64,000 nt of DNA, taken from the NCBI GenBank assembly GCA_002298915.1, contig DBML01000031.1, positions 1-64,000 of the forward strand, read 5' to 3'. This stretch comes from Clostridium sp. UBA699. GTDB taxonomy: Bacteria > Bacillota > Clostridia > Clostridiales > Clostridiaceae. The translations under genes were made by a program, and so were the position numbers. A model generated the notes under the pieces. It was not told the DNA's origin. It saw nothing but the letters and a program-made list of their open reading frames with translations, and made no database searches. Below are positions 14,947 to 22,909 of the stretch, piece by piece; within the stretch, counting starts at the first letter, position 1, and each line of letters begins with the position of its first letter.

Positions 14947-16449
14947 TTATCTCTTTTTCAGGATCCCCAGGATCCCCCTCGTTATAGCAATACCATCTTT
15001 CAGTATCTTCATACCATTCTTGATATCCCTTTCAGACAGCTCAACGGTCGGAAAGAACGGCTTCCCAGGTTCAGGCCTCTGTTCAGGCGCTTCCCGCTCC
15101 AACTGCTTCTCGCGCTTGAGCTTCTCCAGCTCCTTTTGGTACTCCTCGTCCAGAACCTCCTTTTTTGCCTCGGTAGCAGCCTTAGCCTGCAGCAGCTCGC
15201 TTGCAGATTTCCTGTCCAGAGTTTCTGCGTACTTTCCGTAAAGGGCAGAACCGGAAATTATGCTTTGAACTACGGCCTTGTCTGCAGTACCGAACTTAGA
15301 CCTTGGAGGGAGTATAGTTACCCTGTCCACGAAGCCGGGAATCCCGTTCTCGTCAAGGGCAGAGAACAGTGCCTCGCCTACCTTGAGCTCCATTATCATT
15401 GATGCTGCGTTCTGGCCTTCCTTCTGGCGGAAAGCGTCCGCCGCAGCCTTCACTGCTTTCTGCTCCTTAGGCGTATATGCCCTCAGGGCATGCTGTATCC
15501 TGTTCCCCAGCTGGGCGAGCACCGGGTCTGGGATGTCGGCTGGATTCTGTGTGACGAAGAACACTCCAACACCCTTCGAGCGTATGAGCTTGACCATCAT
15601 CTCTATCTGGTCAAGCAGCACCTCGGGCGTGTCCTCGAATAGGAGGTGGGCCTCGTCGAAAAAGAAAACGAGCTTCGGCTTCTCCAGGTCCCCAGCTTCC
15701 GGCAGCTCCTCGAAAAGCTCGGAGAGAAGCCAGAGCAGGAAGGTCGAGTAGAGTTTCGGCATGAGGAAGAGCTTGTCTGATGCCAGTATGTTTATGACCC
15801 CGCGCCCCTGGGCGTCGGACCTCATCATGTCCTGTATGTTCAGTGCAGGCTCCCCGAAGAAAAGGCTGCCTCCCTGCTCCTCAAGGACGAGCAGGCTCCT
15901 CATTATAGCGCCGACGGTCTGCCTGCTGATGTTGCCGTATTCACGCATCAGCGCCTGGGCGTTGTCGGCCACGTAGTTGAGCATGGCCTTGAGGTCCTTC
16001 AGGTCTAGGAGCAGCATGCCTTTCTCGTCAGCCAGCTTAAAAGCAATGTTGAGAACGCCCTCCTGGATTTCGTTCAACCCCAGCAGCCTGGATGGGAGGA
16101 CGGCGCCCATGTCAGAAACAGTCGTCCGCACCGGAAGCCCTTTTTCCTCAAGAACATCCCAGAACTCAACCGGATATGGCTGGAAGCTGAAATCCTGAAT
16201 CCCGAGGGACTGGAGCCTGGCCTGCAGCTTTTCGCTCATCTGGCCGGGTTCGCAGAGGCTTCCCAGGTCGCCTTTCACATCCGCAAGGAAAACAGGTATG
16301 CCGGCGCTGCATAGCTCCTCCGCGATCACCTTGAGCGTAACAGTCTTGCCGGTGCCGGTAGCCCCGGCGATAAGGCCGTGCCTGCTGAGCATGTTCGTGC
16401 ACAGCACAGCGTCCCTCTCGCCTTTTCCTATAAGCAAACTGTTCGCCAT
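14947..16449 (-). CDS. HerA-type ATPase, DUF853 family
   Basis: This 500-residue P-loop ATPase has Walker A GATGTGKTVT at about residues 29-38 and the Walker B segment LVFFFDEAHLLFED near 260, followed by VGVFFVTQNPADIP, a sensor-like motif. This matches the DUF853 (YjgR-like) branch of the HerA/FtsK ATPases, which are presumed hexameric motors of unknown substrate. The C-terminus is charged and helical (about 425-500). It is the last gene of a four-gene minus-strand operon and starts four bases after the PrdE-like gene, with the ribosome binding site GGGAGGC inside that gene's end. A link between a DNA- or protein-translocating ATPase and proline-reductase proteins is unexpected. Confidence 0.85.
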   Translation of the reverse strand: MANSLLIGKGERDAVLCTNMLSRHGLIAGATGTGKTVTLKVIAEELCSAGIPVFLADVKGDLGSLCEPGQMSEKLQARLQSLGIQDFSFQPYPVEFWDVLEEKGLPVRTTVSDMGAVLPSRLLGLNEIQEGVLNIAFKLADEKGMLLLDLKDLKAMLNYVADNAQALMREYGNISRQTVGAIMRSLLVLEEQGGSLFFGEPALNIQDMMRSDAQGRGVINILASDKLFLMPKLYSTFLLWLLSELFEELPEAGDLEKPKLVFFFDEAHLLFEDTPEVLLDQIEMMVKLIRSKGVGVFFVTQNPADIPDPVLAQLGNRIQHALRAYTPKEQKAVKAAADAFRQKEGQNAASMIMELKVGEALFSALDENGIPGFVDRVTILPPRSKFGTADKAVVQSIISGSALYGKYAETLDRKSASELLQAKAATEAKKEVLDEEYQKELEKLKREKQLEREAPEQRPEPGKPFFPTVELSERDIKNGMKILKDGIAITRGILGILKKR

Positions 16450-16453
16450 TCCA

Positions 16454-16924
16454 TCAGCCTCCCTGCTTTCTATTCATCTTGAGCTTGAGGAAAGCCAGCG
16501 CCTTCCTTGCGTCCAGCTCGCTCACCGTGTTCTCACCTACGATGCCTGACTCGTAGCCGGACTCTGATTTGCAGAAGTCGACTATGGTGTCCATGTACCT
16601 GTTGCTTACGACGAAGCCTTCGCCACCCACGAAGCTTAGGCCGGACACGCAAATGCCCCTTTTGCTAAGCTGCTCTATGGTGTTGGCGAAATCCACGTGG
16701 TCGTTGCCCCAGCCTTCAAGCGTCACGATGACACCTTCAAGCCTCATGGCCTCGGCCCAGTCTGCAACTCTTTCTCCGTTGAAGTACTTACCCTCGTTGT
16801 CCTGAGGCGTCCCTACCACGATTATGCCCGCAAGGTCAATGTCGCTGTCTTCTGAAACAACCTCAAGCAGAGGATCTCTGAAATAGTGCAAGGTCGTCTC
16901 CTTTGTTGATGTGCTTACTCCCAT
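16454..16924 (-). CDS. PrdE-like D-proline reductase-associated protein
   Basis: This 156-residue protein starts MGVSTSTKETTLHYFRDPLL and continues with DIDLAGIIVVGTPQDNEGKY, GWGNDHVDFANTIEQLSKRG and GEGFVVSNRYMD. I recognise this as the PrdE family encoded in D-proline reductase operons of Stickland-fermenting Clostridia, related to the C-terminal part of the PrdA proprotein. D-proline reductase opens the proline ring to 5-aminovalerate using a selenocysteine subunit (PrdB) and a pyruvoyl subunit. PrdA and PrdB are not in the window, so this copy may be a stand-alone paralogue. It lies 11 bases after the PrdD-like gene. Confidence 0.68.
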   Translation of the reverse strand: MGVSTSTKETTLHYFRDPLLEVVSEDSDIDLAGIIVVGTPQDNEGKYFNGERVADWAEAMRLEGVIVTLEGWGNDHVDFANTIEQLSKRGICVSGLSFVGGEGFVVSNRYMDTIVDFCKSESGYESGIVGENTVSELDARKALAFLKLKMNRKQGG

Positions 16925-16935
16925 TGTAATCCTCC

Positions 16936-17676
16936 TTAAAGCGCTCTGAGCGCACCGTCGCGGTATTCGTTAGGTGTAAGGATGACCGGTACGTTGCCAA
17001 GGTCAATGACCGACCGGCCTCCCGTGTAGCCCGAAGGCTGCGCAGGAAAAACCTGCGTGTCGAACATGGCCCCCTGGCCCGGGACCTGTTTCACTATCGC
17101 TATGCGCCTTGCACCGGTTCTCGGCTCGCCGCTGTAGTCGTGGCGCGAACTGCACAGGCTGCCGCTGAAGCTCCGCAACTGTTCCCTGAAGAGGCTGCAG
17201 AACGCATCGCAGGCCCTGTGGGCTGCATCCGGGCCCGGCCTTGTGATGCCGGAACCGGCCTTCAGAGTCACGTCGAAGGAGATGATGAAATCCTCCCGCC
17301 TCGGGGTTCCTGGGCGTCCGAAGCATAGGTGCTCCTCAAGCATCCCGTAGGAGCCTCCGTACCTTGAGAGCTGAAGGCCTTCGCTGTCCACACCCGTGAG
17401 CATGACGTAGACTCCGGTAAGGGTGTGGGTGATCCCCTCGCCGACCTTCCCAAGCGCTTTTGCGGAGATCGGCATTATGTCTATGATCGCGTTGGTTAAC
17501 CTGTCATGATCGAAGGGCATGATTATCTGGATGTCTATGCCCTCTATGAGTGGCTCGTCACGGCATATCTCCTCCAGGACATCACTGTTTACTGTCATCC
17601 TGCCGTCCGTGCCGACGGTGTTCCTGCCGCCGAAGGAAACGTCACTTATGTGAAAGGTCTTTATCGTCAATCCCAT
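16936..17676 (-). CDS. PrdD-like D-proline reductase-associated protein
   Basis: This 246-residue protein contains SDVSFGGRNTVGTDGRMTVN, GEGITHTLTGVYVMLTGVD and SGGYTGGRSVIDLG-like sequence near its C-terminus (GYTGGRSVIDLGN). It resembles PrdD, which is related to the N-terminal part of the PrdA proline-reductase proprotein. PrdD and PrdE accompany the catalytic subunits in known prd operons, but their precise role is not settled. Here they form a pair without PrdA, PrdB or PrdC. The gene lies nine bases downstream of the DUF2769 gene and uses AGGGTGA before ATG 17676. Assignment is by recalled family resemblance and needs a database search. Confidence 0.65.
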   Translation of the reverse strand: MGLTIKTFHISDVSFGGRNTVGTDGRMTVNSDVLEEICRDEPLIEGIDIQIIMPFDHDRLTNAIIDIMPISAKALGKVGEGITHTLTGVYVMLTGVDSEGLQLSRYGGSYGMLEEHLCFGRPGTPRREDFIISFDVTLKAGSGITRPGPDAAHRACDAFCSLFREQLRSFSGSLCSSRHDYSGEPRTGARRIAIVKQVPGQGAMFDTQVFPAQPSGYTGGRSVIDLGNVPVILTPNEYRDGALRAL

Positions 17677-17685
17677 GTCGTCACC

Positions 17686-17964
17686 CTATTTCCCTCCGTC
17701 AGCAAGGCAGAAGTACATCTTTTCTAGGCCGTACTTCTTGTGGACCTCGCAGCCACCGCACAGGCAGCCCTTCTCGGTGTCTATGCAGCTGCTCTTCTCG
17801 AACGCGCAGAACATGGTCTCCGCGTGGACCTTTTCGGACTTGTCGCTGACCAGCAGTATTAGGTTACCCGGTATGGACATGAGCTTGCAGGTGAACTCGT
17901 AGCTCGGGCATACCTTGCATTTGCATTTCAATAAATTTTCATTCGTTTTTTCTACATTTGACAT
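17686..17964 (-). CDS. Cys-rich DUF2769 protein
   Basis: This 92-residue protein carries many Cys: KCKCKVCPSYEFTC at the start, then FCAF, SSC and GCLCGGC in the middle and FCLADGG at the end. The pattern matches DUF2769, a small family with conserved CxCxxCPSY and CxCxxC clusters that probably binds a metal or iron-sulfur centre. I chose ATG 17964 because GGGGGTG lies seven bases upstream; a longer reading adds a hydrophobic, unsupported N-terminus. It is the first gene of the operon that continues into the PrdD-like, PrdE-like and HerA-type genes. Function is unknown; electron transfer to a reductase is a guess from context. Confidence 0.78.
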   Translation of the reverse strand: MSNVEKTNENLLKCKCKVCPSYEFTCKLMSIPGNLILLVSDKSEKVHAETMFCAFEKSSCIDTEKGCLCGGCEVHKKYGLEKMYFCLADGGK

Positions 17965-18090
17965 TATTAACACCCCCATTAAGATAAATATAATTCCAGC
18001 ATTTCTAAAAGTCAATGTATATTGATTGAAGATTCAAACAATTAGTAGTATCATTTATATATATATACACGCTAAAGGAGGTTTGAAGCT

Positions 18091-19428
18091 ATGGGCAGGA
18101 TAGTTAACAGTTATATAATGCCTCATCCGCCGCTCGCCGTGCCCGGGGTCGCCGTGGGAAGGTACGAGGAGGCGAGGAACACCGTGGAGGCCATGAAGAG
18201 GGCCGCAGCTGATATAGCTGCAGACAACCCGTCGACCATAATAATATCGTCGCCCCATGCCCCGGCTTTCAGTGATTACTTGTACATTTCCGACGGAAGG
18301 GAGCTGTACGGAAATTTTTCGAACTTCGGAGACCCGGCCACGCAGCTGAGCTTCATCAACAACGAGGAGCTGGCAGAGCTGATAGGGGAGAAGGCCAGGC
18401 TTGCGGGTATAAACGCGGGCGGGCTGAGCGCGGGGATGAAGCGGCAGCACGGCATAGCTGACTCCCTTGACCACGGCGCGCTGGTGCCTCTCTTCTTCAT
18501 CTCGCAGGAGCTGAAGGGGTTCAGGCTTGTGCACCTGTCGACGCCTTTCATGGCCTTCGACGAGCTGTACGAGCTGGGCAAGTGCATCGCTGAGGCGGTT
18601 GCCGAGCTCGACGAGGACGTCGTCTACGTAGCCAGCGGTGACTTATCCCACAGGCTCATTCCGGACGCCCCGGCAGGCTACAGCCCTTCCGGGAAGAAGT
18701 ACGACGAATTCCTTGTGGACAAGATAGGCAGCGGCGATGTCGAAGGGCTTCTGAACCTTGACATCGACCTTATGGAAGCTGCAGGTGAATGCGGGACCAG
18801 GTCCATAATAATGATGCTGGGGGCGATGGACGGCAAGAAGCTGCAGAACACCGTGTATTCCTACGAAGGGCCTTACGGGGTGGGCTACCTGGTGGCGAAG
18901 ATAGACCCGCCGGAAGACGAGAGCATACACGTAAAGCTGGCAAGGGAATCCCTCGAGACATACGTAAAGGAAGGTAAGCTGATTGAAATACCGGACTGGG
19001 TCCAGGAGGAGATGCTCAAGACGAAGGCTGGCGTTTTCGTGTCGCTGAAGATAAAGGGCCAGCTGCGGGGCTGCATCGGCACCATCTCGCCTACGAAGGA
19101 GAACATAGCCGAGGAGATAATAAGCAATGCCATCAGCTCGGGAACCGTGGACCCGCGCTTCGAGGCGGTCATCGAGGAAGAGCTCCACATGCTGAGGTAC
19201 TCCGTGGACGTGCTGTCCGAGCCTGAGAGGATCATGAGCCTTGAGGAGCTCGACGTGAAGAGGTACGGCGTCATCGTCACCAAAGGCTACAGGCGCGGGC
19301 TGCTCCTGCCTAACCTTGAGGGGGTGGACACTCCCGTGGACCAGGTGAAGATAGCGCTCAGGAAGGCAGGCATAGGTGACAGCGAGGAGTTCGAGCTGGA
19401 AAGGTTCGAGGTAATACGGTACAGATAG
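18091..19428 (+). CDS. Memo-AMMECR1 fusion, AmmeMemoRadiSam system
   Basis: This 445-residue protein fuses two domains. Residues 1 to about 265 are Memo-like, related to extradiol dioxygenases, with SSPHAP, HGIADSLDHGALVPLFF and ASGDLSHRL providing the conserved His and Asp metal-binding residues. Residues from about 275 form an AMMECR1 domain with the hallmark LRGCIGT. Such fusions are encoded next to a dedicated radical SAM enzyme in bacteria and archaea, and the same trio occurs in eukaryotes as separate proteins. The biochemical function is not established. AAAGGAGG precedes ATG 18091. The partner radical SAM gene follows 15 bases later. Confidence 0.9.
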   Translation: MGRIVNSYIMPHPPLAVPGVAVGRYEEARNTVEAMKRAAADIAADNPSTIIISSPHAPAFSDYLYISDGRELYGNFSNFGDPATQLSFINNEELAELIGEKARLAGINAGGLSAGMKRQHGIADSLDHGALVPLFFISQELKGFRLVHLSTPFMAFDELYELGKCIAEAVAELDEDVVYVASGDLSHRLIPDAPAGYSPSGKKYDEFLVDKIGSGDVEGLLNLDIDLMEAAGECGTRSIIMMLGAMDGKKLQNTVYSYEGPYGVGYLVAKIDPPEDESIHVKLARESLETYVKEGKLIEIPDWVQEEMLKTKAGVFVSLKIKGQLRGCIGTISPTKENIAEEIISNAISSGTVDPRFEAVIEEELHMLRYSVDVLSEPERIMSLEELDVKRYGVIVTKGYRRGLLLPNLEGVDTPVDQVKIALRKAGIGDSEEFELERFEVIRYR

Positions 19429-19443
19429 AAGGAGGTGTTTTCA

Positions 19444-20319
19444 TTGGAAAAGCTTAAGGAGGCCATGTACTACGAGAAGCTTCAGGACGGCAACGTGAGA
19501 TGCGTTCTCTGCCCGCACAACTGCCTCATAAAGCCAGGGGCCGTAGGGATATGCGGGGTGAGGAAGAACACGGAAGGGATCCTCTACTCCCTTATCTACG
19601 GGAAGGTGTCGTCTATAGCCTTCGACCCGATTGAGAAGAAGCCGCTCTACAAGTTCCATCCGGGGACGTATATACTGTCGGCCGGCTCTGTCGGCTGCAA
19701 CTTCAGGTGCCCGTTCTGCCAGAACTACAGCATATCTATGACAAGCATTGAAAAGGCGGAGACGGCAGACATAACGAGCGAGCAGCTGGTAGGCAAGGCC
19801 CTGAGCATGGTGCCGCAGGGCAACATAGGCATCGCCTACACCTACAATGAGCCGACAATCTGGTACGAGTTCGTCTACGAGACCGCGAAGCTTGCAAGGG
19901 AGAAGGGCCTGCTGAACGTGCTTGTCACCAACGGCTTCATAAACCAGGAACCTCTGGAGAACATCCTTCCCTACATCGATGCGATGAACATCGACTTGAA
20001 GGGGTACAGCGAAAGCTTCTACAGGGACATAGCCAAAGGTAAGCTCGAAAGCGTCAAGGCTACGATCTCGGCCGCATCGAAGAAATGCCACGTGGAGGTC
20101 ACCACACTCGTCATACCTGGGCTTAACGATTCCCCGGAGGAGATGAGGGAGATGGCCAGCTGGCTTGCATCACTGTCTCCGGACATACCTCTCCATCTCT
20201 CCAGGTTCTTCCCGAGGTACAACATGCAGGACAGGCCGATGACACCGTTAAACACGCTGACGGATCTCCAGAGCATAGCCAGCGAGTATCTGAACAACGT
20301 GTACATCGGGAACGTGTAG
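19444..20319 (+). CDS. amrS: AmmeMemoRadiSam radical SAM enzyme
   Basis: This radical SAM protein of about 291 residues has the cluster motif CNFRCPFCQNY near residue 83 and an additional N-terminal CVLCPHNC segment, as in PflA-like activating enzymes of the AmmeMemoRadiSam system. It would reductively cleave S-adenosylmethionine to act on an unknown substrate, presumably with the upstream Memo-AMMECR1 protein. The family is named for this gene linkage, and the linkage is seen here. GGAGGTG at 19431-19437 best fits TTG 19444 as start, whereas GTG 19435 lies inside the ribosome binding site. Confidence 0.88.
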   Translation: MEKLKEAMYYEKLQDGNVRCVLCPHNCLIKPGAVGICGVRKNTEGILYSLIYGKVSSIAFDPIEKKPLYKFHPGTYILSAGSVGCNFRCPFCQNYSISMTSIEKAETADITSEQLVGKALSMVPQGNIGIAYTYNEPTIWYEFVYETAKLAREKGLLNVLVTNGFINQEPLENILPYIDAMNIDLKGYSESFYRDIAKGKLESVKATISAASKKCHVEVTTLVIPGLNDSPEEMREMASWLASLSPDIPLHLSRFFPRYNMQDRPMTPLNTLTDLQSIASEYLNNVYIGNV

Positions 20320-20328
20320 GTGGCCGCC

Positions 20329-20871
20329 ATGAGACTGTTCATATCGATAAACCTGGATGAGGAGCTTGTCCGCGAGTATTACAAAAAGGTGGAGGAGCTG
20401 AGGAAGAACACCATAAGGGGCAGGTTCCCGCACCCCGAAAACATGCATATAACGGTTGTGTTCATAGGAGAGACAGAGAACGACGAGGCCGTCAAGGTGG
20501 CCATGGACAGGCTGGTTGCGGAGCCTTTCGAGCTTAAGTTCAGAAGCATAGGCAAGTTCAGACGGCACGGCAGCGAGACCTACTTCGTCGGCCTGAGGAG
20601 GAACGCCATGCTGAAGTCGATCAACTTCCAGCTCTCCGAAGCGCTGAGGGAAGCTGGCTTCGAGGTAGAGAAGAGGGAGTACACGCCTCACCTTACTCTG
20701 GGAAGGAACGTCGTCCTGAAACCGGACTTCGATTTCGAGGAGTTCTCCAAGGAGGTCATAGAGATCGAGGGAAGGATGAAGGTTGACAGGATCAGTCTTA
20801 TGAAATCCGAGAGGGTCGAGGGGAAGCAGCACTACACCGAGATACATCACGTCGATCTGCCCGCCATATAG
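20329..20871 (+). CDS. thpR: RNA 2',3'-cyclic phosphodiesterase
   Basis: This 180-residue 2H phosphoesterase has both catalytic motifs intact: HITV at residues 40-43 and HLTL at 121-124. Family members (formerly 2'-5' RNA ligase) open 2',3'-cyclic phosphates at RNA ends and can join RNA 2'-5' in vitro. Length is typical. I chose ATG 20329, since the conserved RLFISINL begins there and TAGGTGG lies upstream; GTG 20320 immediately follows the preceding stop. It is the third gene of the Memo operon, nine bases after the radical SAM gene. Confidence 0.88.
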   Translation: MRLFISINLDEELVREYYKKVEELRKNTIRGRFPHPENMHITVVFIGETENDEAVKVAMDRLVAEPFELKFRSIGKFRRHGSETYFVGLRRNAMLKSINFQLSEALREAGFEVEKREYTPHLTLGRNVVLKPDFDFEEFSKEVIEIEGRMKVDRISLMKSERVEGKQHYTEIHHVDLPAI

Positions 20872-20927
20872 TATATAAGATCTGACGCTCCGCAGAAAAA
20901 GCAGAGCGAAGCAAAGGAGGAATGGAA

Positions 20928-21398
20928 ATGTTGGAAGTTGGAACGAAGGCTCCGGATTTCACTCTGGAGGACAGCACGGGCAACAAGGTGAGCCTGAAGG
21001 ATTTCAAGGGCAAGAAGGTAGTGCTGTACTTCTACCCGAGGGATAACACGCCGGGCTGCACAAGGGAGGCCCTGGCCTTCAAGGAGGCTTACGAAGATTT
21101 CAAGGCGAAGGACGTTGTGGTCATAGGCATAAGCAAGGACAGCGTGGCTTCGCATTTCAAGTTCGCGGAGAAGAACGGCCTTCCTTTCATACTGCTGTCG
21201 GACCCAGACACCGAGGTCATAAAGAAATACGGCGTATGGCAGGAAAAGAAGATGTACGGCAAGACGAGCATGGGAGTGGTTAGGACCACGTACATCATAT
21301 CCGAGAAGGGGAAGATAGAGAAGGTTTACCCGAAGGTCAAGCCGGACACGAACGCCGGGGAGATACTGGAGTACCTTGCAGGGGAAGCTGACAAATAG
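20928..21398 (+). CDS. bcp: Bcp/PrxQ-type peroxiredoxin, 1-Cys form
   Basis: This 156-residue thiol peroxidase reduces hydroperoxides. The peroxidatic Cys is residue 44 in DNTPGCTREALAF. In Bcp of E. coli a resolving Cys follows five residues later; here that position is Leu and no other Cys is present in the chain, so the enzyme should be a 1-Cys type that needs an external thiol. ATG 20928 is preferred because AAAGGAGGA ends about seven bases upstream; ATG 20922 directly abuts that site. It is the last gene of the Memo operon and is followed by a strong terminator. Confidence 0.9.
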   Translation: MLEVGTKAPDFTLEDSTGNKVSLKDFKGKKVVLYFYPRDNTPGCTREALAFKEAYEDFKAKDVVVIGISKDSVASHFKFAEKNGLPFILLSDPDTEVIKKYGVWQEKKMYGKTSMGVVRTTYIISEKGKIEKVYPKVKPDTNAGEILEYLAGEADK

Positions 21399-21408
21399 GA
21401 TCGGGTCG

Positions 21409-21456
21409 AAAGAGATACCGCCGGCATTTGTTAAAATGCAGGCGATATCTCTTTTG
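21409..21456 (+). terminator. Terminator after peroxiredoxin
   Basis: Nineteen-base arms (21409-21427 and 21436-21454, two imperfect pairs) with an eight-base loop run into CTTTTG. It marks the left border of the AT-rich island. Confidence 0.75.
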
Positions 21457-21609
21457 TATGTATACATAATTATTCCCGGTGCCCTATAATATTGTTAGAA
21501 GGTCAATTGCATCAAGTGGTTAAGATTGTACATTGTTGCGACCATCAACGATTTGATTATCGACTATTGAAAAACAAGCTAAACTTTTCTTTATAGGCGG
21601 TGTATAGCA

Positions 21610-22209
21610 ATGAAGAAACAACTGTGTGGTATGGCTGTAACCCTTGCGCTTATCTTGTCATTCTTTTTCGTTGGATGTTCATCTCCAAAAACTCCAGGTG
21701 ACGGCCAGGGAACATACATATGGCCTAATGGAGATAAATATGAAGGAGAATGGAAGAATGGATTGCCAGATGGACAGGGAACATACACATGGTCATATGG
21801 CGATGTGTATGTTGGAGATTGGAAGGCTGGCAATAAGAGCGGACATGGAACATATTACTATGCGAGCGGCAATAAGTACGTGGGAGAATATAAGGATGAT
21901 CAGCAGAATGGTCTAGGAACATACACCTGGGGCGATGGGTCTAAATGGAATGGCGATGAGTATGTCGGAGAATTTAAGAACGGAAAGAAGGACGGACAGG
22001 GGACCTATACTTGGGCTGACGGAACAAAATATGTGGGAGAATTTAAGGATGACATGCGCAATGGACAGGGAACATGTGTATATTCGTTTGGTGATAAATA
22101 TGTTGGTGAGTGGAAGAATGACAAATTCAATGGCCAGGGTACTTACTACAAATCTGACGGTGAGGTTAAATACACGGGCCAATGGATTAATGGCGAACCT
22201 GCTAAATAA
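21610..22209 (+). CDS. MORN-repeat lipoprotein
   Basis: This 199-residue protein begins with a lipoprotein signal (basic start, hydrophobic core, lipobox FVGC at about residues 20-23), so it is probably anchored to the outer face of the membrane. The rest is about seven MORN repeats of the form GQGTYTWxxGDKYxGEWKNG. MORN repeats form beta-hairpin rods that mediate protein or lipid contact. The gene opens the AT-rich island and has only a weak ribosome binding site (GGCGGTG). The binding partner is unknown. No membrane-linked enzyme is coded next to it. Confidence 0.85.
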   Translation: MKKQLCGMAVTLALILSFFFVGCSSPKTPGDGQGTYIWPNGDKYEGEWKNGLPDGQGTYTWSYGDVYVGDWKAGNKSGHGTYYYASGNKYVGEYKDDQQNGLGTYTWGDGSKWNGDEYVGEFKNGKKDGQGTYTWADGTKYVGEFKDDMRNGQGTCVYSFGDKYVGEWKNDKFNGQGTYYKSDGEVKYTGQWINGEPAK

Positions 22210-22301
22210 ATATCAATATGTTAAAATTATTCTTTTTGAGACGAAGCTGTAGGTTACTCCTTAATAAGACTTTTTAATAAATTGAAAAGGAGAAAAAGAG
22301 T

Positions 22302-22538
22302 ATGATAAGTCTTCCTCAAAAGTCTTATAGCCTTCTAAAAATAATCTTAAAAGAACACAGACCTGATTTGATTTATATAATTGATAATAATGATTTTAAT
22401 GAAGAAATATATAATGACCTTAGAGATGTAGTTCTTAACGAACTTTTACAAAAAGGATTTGATAAGAACTATACACCAACTGAATATGGCTTCGAATTAG
22501 AAAACTTAATTGATGAAATCGGCAGGTTTTTTCTATGA
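22302..22538 (+). CDS. Small acidic protein, unknown
   Basis: This 78-residue protein is acidic and probably helical (NNDFNEEIYNDLRDVVLNEL, then a GFELENLIDEIG end). It has no signal or membrane segment. AAGGAGAAA precedes ATG 22302. Its size, charge and setting among unknown AT-rich genes resemble immunity proteins of contact-dependent or polymorphic toxin systems, but no toxin gene is present here. I do not recognise a named family with confidence. Confidence 0.65.
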   Translation: MISLPQKSYSLLKIILKEHRPDLIYIIDNNDFNEEIYNDLRDVVLNELLQKGFDKNYTPTEYGFELENLIDEIGRFFL

Positions 22539-22608
22539 ATTCTTATACTTTGTGGTATAGAGAATTAATTTGAATGGCGAATTGTTAGTTTTTATGAGGA
22601 GATACTTA

Positions 22609-22830
22609 ATGGAAAAATGGAATAAAAATGAAAAACCTCCTATAGACATATGTCCCAAAACATTCTGCTTCCTTTGGTCAGAAGAAGATAATAAATGTGA
22701 CGAAGCATTTGGAGTTTGTATGCGTGCTGAGCCAGGCAAAAGTGATAGAGATTGGTACGAGCCTTGCGAACCAGAGCTAGATAAATACGGACTACCTTGG
22801 TTTTATTTTATTCAAAATCCAGATAAGTGA
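22609..22830 (+). CDS. Small Cys- and Trp-rich protein, unknown
   Basis: This 73-residue protein contains four spaced Cys (ICPKTFCFLW, NKCDEAFGVC) plus a later EPCEPE, and several Trp and Pro. The Cys pattern suggests a small metal-binding or disulfide-stabilised fold. I chose ATG 22609 because AGGAG lies seven bases upstream; TTG 22570 would give a longer start without such a site. It is flanked by other unknown island genes in the same direction. No function was recognised. Confidence 0.6.
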   Translation: MEKWNKNEKPPIDICPKTFCFLWSEEDNKCDEAFGVCMRAEPGKSDRDWYEPCEPELDKYGLPWFYFIQNPDK

Positions 22831-22909
22831 ATTCTAAAAAAAGTGGAGCATCGATTAAATTGCTTATTATTTTAGGGCAAAACGTAAAAAAGAAATCAGG
22901 GGTGGTTAG

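Noticed and set aside
16454..17676. In-frame UGA selenocysteine in the PrdD/PrdE-like genes
   Set aside because: Both frames are complete with normal family lengths and no internal UGA. The selenocysteine subunit PrdB is not in the window.
21457..21609. Attachment site or integrase remnant at the left edge of the AT-rich island
   Set aside because: No tRNA end, no direct repeat matching the right edge near 25900, and no integrase-like frame.
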